DNA of 7,616 nucleotides from Chryseobacterium gleum. Its GTDB lineage: Bacteria; Bacteroidota; Bacteroidia; UBA10329. Each line of letters begins with the position of its first letter. The stretch's first letter is position 1. The translations under genes were made by a program, and so were the position numbers. The notes below the pieces were generated by a model. That model saw nothing but the letters and a program-made list of their open reading frames with translations. It was not told the DNA's origin and searched no databases. Below are positions 1-5,418 of the stretch, in pieces. The DNA lies in the NCBI GenBank assembly GCA_945874195.1, contig CAMCFW010000089.1, positions 1 to 7,616 on the forward strand. The letters are read 5' to 3'.

Positions 1-708
1 AAGCTCTTTCCTAGCGTTACCATTGTTGATCTTTCACACCACGTCAAGTCGTTCTATGTGCCCGAAGCGGCCATGATCGTTCGTAATTCTTATCCCGATT
101 TTCCGAAAGGCACTGTTCATCTCATAGGCGTGAGCCCTGCTCTGAGCCAATTGGTCCATCATTTGGCGGTGGAATTCAGAGGGCAATATTTTGTGGGAGC
201 CGACAACGGTATGTTCCCACTTATTTTCGATAGAGAACCGACCAAAGTGGTCGACCTGAGCCACGTGTCGCAAACGGCCACTTCCTTGCTTTTCCCTTCG
301 CGCGACATTTTTGCTGTGGCCGCCTGCCATTTGGCTCAGGGAGGCATCATGGAAATATTGGGCCGTCCGAGCGAAATTGCAAATCATCAACAGTCGTTCG
401 CTCCTGCCGTTGTTGACCGCACCATTCGAGGTTTGGCCATTCACGTGGATGTGTATGGAAACATCATCACCAACATAGACAAGACCCTCTTTCAAACTGT
501 TGGGCAGGGTCGTCCTTTCGAAATCCGGTTCAGAAGAGAACAACACGTGATAAATCGTATCTTCAACTCGTATTCAGATGTGCCAACAGGTGAAAAAATG
601 GCCATTTTCGGGGCTTCTGGACTTTTAGAAATAGCAATAAACCGTTCGAATGCTGCCCAATTATTGGGCGTGAAGCACGAGGACGTCATTAGCATCGCAT
701 TCCAATGA
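1..708 (+). CDS. SAM hydrolase / SAM:hydroxide adenosyltransferase family protein (DUF62), 5' end cut by window edge
   Basis: The frame is open from base 1 to the TGA at 706-708, giving 235 visible residues. About 30 N-terminal residues, including the expected TDFG-type opening, lie outside the window; the first in-frame GTG (58) falls inside conserved sequence and is not the start. Family landmarks are IVDLSHHV (visible residues 8-15), FPKGTVHL (34-41), YFVGADNG (63-70), SRDIFAVAACHLA (about 100-112) and a C-terminal domain with D.YGNIITNI. Canonical members hydrolyse S-adenosylmethionine to adenosine and methionine using an Asp-Arg-His triad; relatives halogenate SAM. By eye, the three triad positions here are Ser45, Val52 and Pro99, so activity is uncertain. 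The family call is firm, the reaction is not. The stop overlaps the next gene's start, suggesting co-transcription. Confidence 0.88.
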   Translation, partial: KLFPSVTIVDLSHHVKSFYVPEAAMIVRNSYPDFPKGTVHLIGVSPALSQLVHHLAVEFRGQYFVGADNGMFPLIFDREPTKVVDLSHVSQTATSLLFPSRDIFAVAACHLAQGGIMEILGRPSEIANHQQSFAPAVVDRTIRGLAIHVDVYGNIITNIDKTLFQTVGQGRPFEIRFRREQHVINRIFNSYSDVPTGEKMAIFGASGLLEIAINRSNAAQLLGVKHEDVISIAFQ

Positions 709-995
709 TAACACGCATCGTTCAACTTACTTTCCAAGAGCATTTGGTAGACGAATTCTTAAAAACCTTTGAGAAGAACGGAGAGAAGATACGCGCCATG
801 AAAGGCTGCTACGGGGTCGATCTGGTACAGGACCTATATCGACCTTATGTTTTTTTCACGATCAGTAAATGGGAAAGCGAGGAAGCCCTGAACGCTTATC
901 GCCAATCTGATCTTTTCCGAAACACGTGGAAGGTTACCAAGTCACTTTTCTCGGTTCCTGCCCACGCCTGGTCAACGTCCGACACTGGCAAATAA
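705..995 (+). CDS. Antibiotic biosynthesis monooxygenase (ABM/YgiN-like) domain protein
   Basis: This 96-residue protein has the single-domain ferredoxin-like ABM layout: an opening strand (ITRIVQLTF, residues 2-10), a long helix (about 14-32), the strands GCYGVDLVQD and YVFFTISKW (about 34-56), then a helix (SEEALNAYRQSDLFRNTW) and a final strand ending AHAWS. The pattern of FF....W followed by S.EAL..Y..S..F is typical of the family. Such proteins form dimers in the cytoplasm and act on quinones or similar aromatic compounds without a cofactor, but many members have no known substrate and none can be assigned here. The ATG at 705 overlaps the preceding stop (ATGA), which supports both the start and translational coupling. 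The recQ-family gene follows after 19 bp. The ABM fold is likely; the enzymatic role is inference. Confidence 0.85.
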   Translation: MITRIVQLTFQEHLVDEFLKTFEKNGEKIRAMKGCYGVDLVQDLYRPYVFFTISKWESEEALNAYRQSDLFRNTWKVTKSLFSVPAHAWSTSDTGK

Positions 996-1014
996 GCTTC
1001 TAACTTTGGCGTAG

Positions 1015-2904
1015 ATGACTCCCTCGCCAGAATCCATTCTCAAACAATATTGGGGTTTCGATGCGTTCCGCGCCAACCAGCGCGAGATCATTGATTCTGT
1101 TCTGACCGGCAAGGACACCTTGGCACTTCTACCTACCGGAGGCGGAAAATCGGTATGTTTTCAAGTTCCTGCATTGGCCTTGGATGGCATTTGCATCGTG
1201 GTTTCGCCTCTCATAGCGTTGATGAAAGATCAGGTTGAGAATCTGAACCGCAAAGGCATCAAGGCCTTGGCACTGCACTCGGGCATGCACTTCAACCAGA
1301 TAGATGCGGCACTCGACACCTGCATTTATGGGGATGTTAAATTCCTCTACCTCAGTCCTGAGCGTCTGCGAAATGAGATGGTCCGGGTTCGCATTCAAAA
1401 AATGAAAGTGAACCTGTTGGCTGTAGATGAAGCACACTGCATCTCGCAATGGGGCTACGATTTCCGTCCACCTTATCTGCAAATAGCCGAGATCCGTCAG
1501 TTGCTGCCCAAGGTGCCGGTGTTGGCGCTTACCGCAACGGCCACACCCAAGGTGGTTGAGGACATTCAGCAGAAACTTGAATTCAAGCGAAGGCACGTCA
1601 TCCGCAGTTCTTTCGTGCGGAGCAATCTTTCATACATGGTGCTGAACGAAGACGACCAGAAGGGACGGGCACTTCGAATTCTGGAACGGACACCTGGCTG
1701 TGCAATCATCTATGTGCGAAACCGCAGGCGAACCAAGGAACTTGCCCAGTTCTTAGGGTCGCAGAAAGTGAGTGCATCATACTATCATGCCGGGCTAAGT
1801 TTTGCAGAGCGACAAAAGGTTCAACAGGATTGGGTAAGCAACCGCACAAGGGTGATGGTGGCCACCAATGCTTTCGGAATGGGCATTGACAAGCCGGATG
1901 TTCGAACGGTCATACACTTCGGATTCCCTGATAATCTGGAGGCGTATTTTCAGGAGGCAGGAAGGGCAGGACGGGATGAACTGGAAAGCTTTGCCGTGGC
2001 ACTGATCAACAAGCACGACATTGCCGAACTTCAGAAGCGACTGGATCATGAATTTCCATCGCGCGAACGCCTGAAAGAGGTCTATTTTTCGCTCGGAAGC
2101 CAATTGCAATTGGCCGAAGGAAGCGGTGCTGACGAGTGGTTCGATTTCGATCTTGAGGCTCTGGCTGCCCGTTATAATTGGAAGCCTAAAGAAATATTGG
2201 AAGCCGTTTCGTTTTTAGAAAAGGCCGACCATCTGATCTTTGCCGCCAGCACCGACCCTCGGTCGATGTTGCAATTCACCGTGGATCACAACGCCATTTA
2301 CGAACTCGAGGTCAGAAACCCGAAGGCGGGCCGAGTGACAAAAGTGCTGCTTCGGTCCTATCCCCGATTGTTTGAAGAACTGGTTCCGATCAACGAAGAA
2401 GTGATCGCCAAACGGGCCGGCTTTACGCTAGAGCAGACCGTAGTGATCCTGAAAAAATTGAATTCTCTTCAGGCCATTGATTACCGCCCCGCCACCGGCC
2501 TCCCGAAAGTGTCGTTCGTAGGCGGAAGAATGCGTAAACAGGATCTTCTCATAACCAAAGAGGTCTATGAGCAGCGCATTTCCCTTATTCGCGACCGCAT
2601 TGCTGCCGCCATTCATTTTGTGAAAGCAGACAAGGTCTGTCGCAGCCAGATGTTGCTTAAATACTTCGGAGAAGAAGACAGCCGTCATTGTGGTAAATGC
2701 GATGTGTGCCGTTCCCTTTCCAAACTCACGGTTAGTCAGGCCGATATTGAAATGGTACGCAAAGGTGTGCTAACTGAAACATCACTTTCTGAACTGGTCC
2801 TTAGCCTTCAGCTTCCCGAAAAAGAGACGCTGAAAGTGGTTCAACTACTACTGGACAATGACGAACTGGTCTATCTGATGAACGGGAATGTGGCGCCAAT
2901 ATGA
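1015..2904 (+). CDS. recQ: RecQ-family ATP-dependent 3'-5' DNA helicase, short form without HRDC
   Basis: The 629-residue product carries the full superfamily 2 RecQ motif set: motif 0 (FRANQREII, 18-26), Walker A (TGGGKS, 41-46), Ia (SPLIALMKDQV, 64-74), DEAH with the RecQ aromatic loop (138-154), TATAT (173-177), motif V (ATNAFGMGID, 283-292) and motif VI (QEAGRAGRDE, 313-322). The zinc cysteines are Cys542, Cys559, Cys562 and Cys565, with the same 17-3-3 spacing known from E. coli RecQ. About 220 residues separate motif VI from the first cysteine, far more than in E. coli RecQ, and only 64 residues follow the zinc site, so there is no room for an HRDC domain. RecQ helicases unwind DNA in recombination repair and fork rescue. 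An in-frame TAG directly precedes the ATG at 1015, so the start cannot lie further upstream. Probably transcribed with the two genes before it. Confidence 0.96.
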   Translation: MTPSPESILKQYWGFDAFRANQREIIDSVLTGKDTLALLPTGGGKSVCFQVPALALDGICIVVSPLIALMKDQVENLNRKGIKALALHSGMHFNQIDAALDTCIYGDVKFLYLSPERLRNEMVRVRIQKMKVNLLAVDEAHCISQWGYDFRPPYLQIAEIRQLLPKVPVLALTATATPKVVEDIQQKLEFKRRHVIRSSFVRSNLSYMVLNEDDQKGRALRILERTPGCAIIYVRNRRRTKELAQFLGSQKVSASYYHAGLSFAERQKVQQDWVSNRTRVMVATNAFGMGIDKPDVRTVIHFGFPDNLEAYFQEAGRAGRDELESFAVALINKHDIAELQKRLDHEFPSRERLKEVYFSLGSQLQLAEGSGADEWFDFDLEALAARYNWKPKEILEAVSFLEKADHLIFAASTDPRSMLQFTVDHNAIYELEVRNPKAGRVTKVLLRSYPRLFEELVPINEEVIAKRAGFTLEQTVVILKKLNSLQAIDYRPATGLPKVSFVGGRMRKQDLLITKEVYEQRISLIRDRIAAAIHFVKADKVCRSQMLLKYFGEEDSRHCGKCDVCRSLSKLTVSQADIEMVRKGVLTETSLSELVLSLQLPEKETLKVVQLLLDNDELVYLMNGNVAPI

Positions 2905-3022
2905 ACAAGCCTCCTATCAGTTTTTCGACCGCGATGATGTAGTTCTTATCTCACATTAACTCATTGGAAAAGTGCTTGGCACCAATATCAATGGAATCAT
3001 CGCCAAAGGAATGGCTGCTGAA
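2888..3022 (+). pseudogene. Remnant of a 3-methyladenine DNA glycosylase (AAG/Mpg family), N-terminal part only
   Basis: Reading from the ATG at 2888 gives a stretch with FFDRDDVVLISH, then a TAA at 2957-2959, then in the same frame GKVLGTNINGIIAKGMAAE up to 3022. This matches the N-terminus of alkyladenine DNA glycosylases, where a (D/N)DVV..A..LLGK.L.T...G....G.IVETEAY pattern is expected. The TAA sits where the family often has Glu, so one G-to-T change (GAA to TAA) would explain it. After Glu at 3020-3022 the homology stops, exactly before the TEAY that should follow, and the remaining ~150 residues of the usual ~200 are absent; the convergent nucleoid-protein gene ends 10 bp further on. 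Intact members excise alkylated purines in base-excision repair. The fragment overlaps the 3' end of the recQ-family gene by 17 bp in another frame, suggesting an ancestral recQ-mpg gene pair. This rests on recognising the motif by eye. Confidence 0.72.
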
Positions 3023-3031
3023 CCACGGATC

Positions 3032-4075
3032 TCATCGCTCCTCCTGATAATAGAGCTTATAGTATTTGCGTCCATCATCGTCCTTGCCTTTTTGGATGAG
3101 GGTCTTGTCTCCATGGATATAGACCGAAAAGTTCTTGTCCAGCTTTAGGACGCTCTTGAACACACCCTGCTGCTTTTTAACGGCTGAGGCCGAAATATCG
3201 AAGGAATCGGCAACGTACATTTCGCGCTCTTCCAAATAGTCGGTCTTGTACTGTTTGAACTCGTTGATCACATCGGGATGAATGATCACTTCTGCTTCAA
3301 AATGACTCATATCGAAGCTTTCCTGCTCCTTGAAAAAGGCAATGGAACGGTTCAAAAAGTCGGCCTGATCGGCCTTGGTCACCTCAAAGCGTTCGGGCAG
3401 TTCTTTGGTAATGAAATGCTTGGTCATTGCCAAGGTTTCGCGGGTCTGATAGTAGGCATCTTCGCGTGGTTTCAGACCCAAAAAATCATCCACCCAATAT
3501 TGCGCCTCGTTGGCCTTGTTGGTCTTGTCCACAATGGCCACCACATAGCCTTTTTCCCGCTCAGTGTTGAAAATAATGGCACCCTTGTCCAACTTGTTGA
3601 TGTTCACGCCTTGATCCGTTAAAACCACAAAGCCTTCGTTGTCGGGATTAACTTTCAGAAAGGTGTCCTTGTTCTCTGATTTGAAGAGCCCGACCGCATC
3701 TATCAATTGGCCGTCCTTCAGGCAATGGCGAAAAAATACCGTGTAGAATTCGCCTCCTTTGATGTTGGGATGCAGGCTGCACTCGAACAAGTGCTTGGCC
3801 AGTTTTATACTCTGCTCGTGCAGGCTTTCGGGATTCTGAAAAATAGCATCCACAAAGGTGAACACCTCGTTCAGCTCCAGTTGACTTTCGTGGAAGAGAT
3901 TGTAATATTCTTCGGTCTTGAGCGGGGCCTTGAAATACTCGGTCAGTGCATCGGTAAGTTGCCAATCGATATGAAGTGGCGCGTTGGCAATGATCATGCC
4001 TTCCTCGTTGCCCTTGTTGCCCACGCGGTGCACCGAAATATGATCGATGCTACCTAAAACTGATTCTACTGTCAT
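3032..4075 (-). CDS. Nucleoid-associated protein, YejK/NdpA family
   Basis: The 347-residue product from the ATG at 4075 matches the 37-kDa nucleoid-associated protein family in length (E. coli YejK is about 335) and in sequence: SIDHISVHRVGNK near the N-terminus, a mid-region LFKSENKDTFLKV (130-142), LDKGAIIFNTE (162-172), then NEAQYWVDDFL (189-199) and a basic C-terminus ending KYYKLYYQEER. The open frame reaches to 4189, but the extra 38 residues are rich in Ser and Pro, resemble no part of the family, and precede the point where homology begins, so 4075 is preferred. Family members bind double-stranded DNA in the nucleoid; E. coli YejK has been reported to interact with topoisomerase IV. 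No Shine-Dalgarno sequence stands out. The gene is convergent with recQ and divergent from the secreted-protein gene, so it is probably its own transcription unit. Confidence 0.92.
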   Translation of the reverse strand: MTVESVLGSIDHISVHRVGNKGNEEGMIIANAPLHIDWQLTDALTEYFKAPLKTEEYYNLFHESQLELNEVFTFVDAIFQNPESLHEQSIKLAKHLFECSLHPNIKGGEFYTVFFRHCLKDGQLIDAVGLFKSENKDTFLKVNPDNEGFVVLTDQGVNINKLDKGAIIFNTEREKGYVVAIVDKTNKANEAQYWVDDFLGLKPREDAYYQTRETLAMTKHFITKELPERFEVTKADQADFLNRSIAFFKEQESFDMSHFEAEVIIHPDVINEFKQYKTDYLEEREMYVADSFDISASAVKKQQGVFKSVLKLDKNFSVYIHGDKTLIQKGKDDDGRKYYKLYYQEER

Positions 4076-4312
4076 GCCTAAAATTTGGGAGGCGGAAGGT
4101 AAGGAAGATGATGGTTCTGAGGCTGATTCCTTCAAATAGAGTCGATGGTCAGGGGGCACATTACACACGGTTTGTAACCTTCCTAGCACTCAGGCAGTTA
4201 AAGGGCGTCCGATCATGTATAGGACCACACATATTCATCTTAGAACGAACAGCGACCATGTGCGCTGTGAAGAATTGCCTTTTTCGGGGGCATTCACCAA
4301 AGCCTAAACATC
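4076..4312. other. Divergent intergenic region, no confident promoter
   Basis: This 237-bp stretch separates the starts of the divergent nucleoid-protein and secreted-protein genes and must hold both promoters. I looked for the Bacteroidota pattern (TTTG, about 19 bases, TAnnTTTG) on both strands. The best -7 candidate is TCTATTTG on the minus strand (complement of 4133-4140), one base off the consensus and without a matching -33 box. No RNA gene, long inverted repeat or gene remnant was recognised. Confidence 0.5.
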
Positions 4313-5359
4313 ATGAAAACAAAACTGACTACCCTAATTGCCTTACTGTCTCTTGTCGTTTCTACTGAAGCACAGATCACAAAGCACCTGAAATACGACT
4401 GGGGTTGGTCGTATAAGCTCGAAATGCCAGAGACCGGACTGCGCTGCGAATTTCCGGAGAAACCCGTTTCAACCACTTTGGCCTATGGCTGGATGGCCGC
4501 TGCTGCACATAAGGACGAACTATATGTTGTGGCCAAAATGGAGAATGCCGACCCTTTCGACATAAGTTGCACCACGGATGAGTTTCTCAAAGAACTTCAA
4601 AAGGTGTATCGATTGCCAGTTTCTTACCTACAATGGGGGCCAATGCACACCGAGAACGGCTACTTGACGATATCGGCCGATTCGAAACTTGGTTACGCCC
4701 AGTTTCATATCGATGCCATAGCAACCAAGGATGTGATCACCATCTTTCTCTATTCCGATAGAGATGGACTCTCGGTGCCGGGTTATTTCTTCGCTCGTTC
4801 CTATTCTGTGAACGACATGCCCCAAGGCGAGTTTGTCTATGAGGCCCCTGTGGGATCGAAGCAACGGGCAAATGCAATCGGAATTGACAATGGCCGAAGT
4901 GTGGTCAAGTTAGAGAATTCTGCTATCCGAATGGAATGGCCCGAAATGCCAGAAATGAAGGTGAACCGAAATGAGGCTTCTTACCATCTTTCGAAGGATG
5001 GATCGAGCTATGCCACACGCGTTATTGCGCTCGACCCCGAAATGAGTTATACCTATTTCAACACCTTGGTAAACCGAGAACACCTAAAAATGAGCGAACG
5101 TTACACCCAAGAGTTGATCGAAGATGAAACGGAGGTTTCAGTACAGGCAGACCTAAAGCGGGAAGTATACTTCCGAAAAATGTCCTATCGCTCGGAAACC
5201 GGGACAAAACACCGGTTTTACATGGCTGCCAACAATACGGTCATCGTACAGGAATTGGAAGTGTACAAAGCACTGGGTCCAGAAGAGAAGCGTTTTCTGA
5301 ACGCCTTCGAACAAGCGGTCAAAAATAAATACGACACAAAATCGCTGGTTTTGAATTGA
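4313..5359 (+). CDS. Secreted protein of unknown function, probable tandem two-domain
   Basis: I do not recognise this 348-residue protein as a named family. Residues 1-20 form a signal peptide: a short basic N-terminus, a hydrophobic core (LIALLSLVV) and a likely cleavage after Ala20 before Gln21. It has no lipobox cysteine and no further hydrophobic segment, so a periplasmic or released protein is expected. The mature part seems to have two halves with the same outline. The first runs from a C.FP.KP-type opening (GLRCEFPEKP, 42-51) to about 167; the second opens with AIRMEWPEMP (204-213) and ends with EKRFLNAFEQAV (325-336). Each half has alternating strands around a helix (TDEFLKELQKVY; YTYFNTLVNREHL). 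The resemblance is by eye and weak. The start ATG is followed at once by the signal peptide, which supports it. A strong terminator lies just downstream. Confidence 0.8.
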   Translation: MKTKLTTLIALLSLVVSTEAQITKHLKYDWGWSYKLEMPETGLRCEFPEKPVSTTLAYGWMAAAAHKDELYVVAKMENADPFDISCTTDEFLKELQKVYRLPVSYLQWGPMHTENGYLTISADSKLGYAQFHIDAIATKDVITIFLYSDRDGLSVPGYFFARSYSVNDMPQGEFVYEAPVGSKQRANAIGIDNGRSVVKLENSAIRMEWPEMPEMKVNRNEASYHLSKDGSSYATRVIALDPEMSYTYFNTLVNREHLKMSERYTQELIEDETEVSVQADLKREVYFRKMSYRSETGTKHRFYMAANNTVIVQELEVYKALGPEEKRFLNAFEQAVKNKYDTKSLVLN

Positions 5360-5380
5360 AGCTCGACATGTGACTTGAAT

Positions 5381-5413
5381 AAAGGCCGTCCCGATTAACT
5401 CAGGACGGCCTTT
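5381..5413. terminator. Bidirectional intrinsic terminator between convergent genes
   Basis: An 11-bp perfect stem (5381-5391 paired with 5403-5413, core GGCCGTCC/GGACGGCC) encloses an 11-base loop. On the + strand the stem runs into TTTTTATTT (5411-5419); on the - strand it runs into TTTATT. It starts 21 bp after the stop of the secreted-protein gene and lies 5 bp beyond the receptor gene's stop on the other strand, so it can end both transcripts. Confidence 0.93.
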
Positions 5414-5418
5414 TTATT

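Noticed and set aside
34..546. 170-codon open frame on the minus strand opposite the SAM-hydrolase gene
   Set aside because: It is antisense to a gene with clear family motifs, and its translation shows no recognisable domain; it is a frame shadow.
1001..1008. TAACTTTG, a perfect match to the Bacteroidota -7 element (TAnnTTTG), just before the recQ-family start
   Set aside because: There is no TTG-type -33 box 19-21 bases upstream, and a start point here would leave almost no leader; one 6-base match can occur by chance.
2901..2942. Short ORF starting at the ATGA that overlaps the recQ stop
   Set aside because: It is only 13 codons long and in a different frame from the glycosylase homology; no support for a gene.
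2972..2982. Small inverted repeat GTGC/GCAC as a possible terminator between recQ and the nucleoid-protein gene
   Set aside because: The stem is only 4 bp with no T-tract, and it lies inside the glycosylase remnant, where the codons explain it.
4076..4189. N-terminal extension of the nucleoid protein by 38 residues to an ATG at 4189
   Set aside because: The extra residues are Ser/Pro-rich and lie before the family's conserved start; the ATG at 4075 gives the normal family length.
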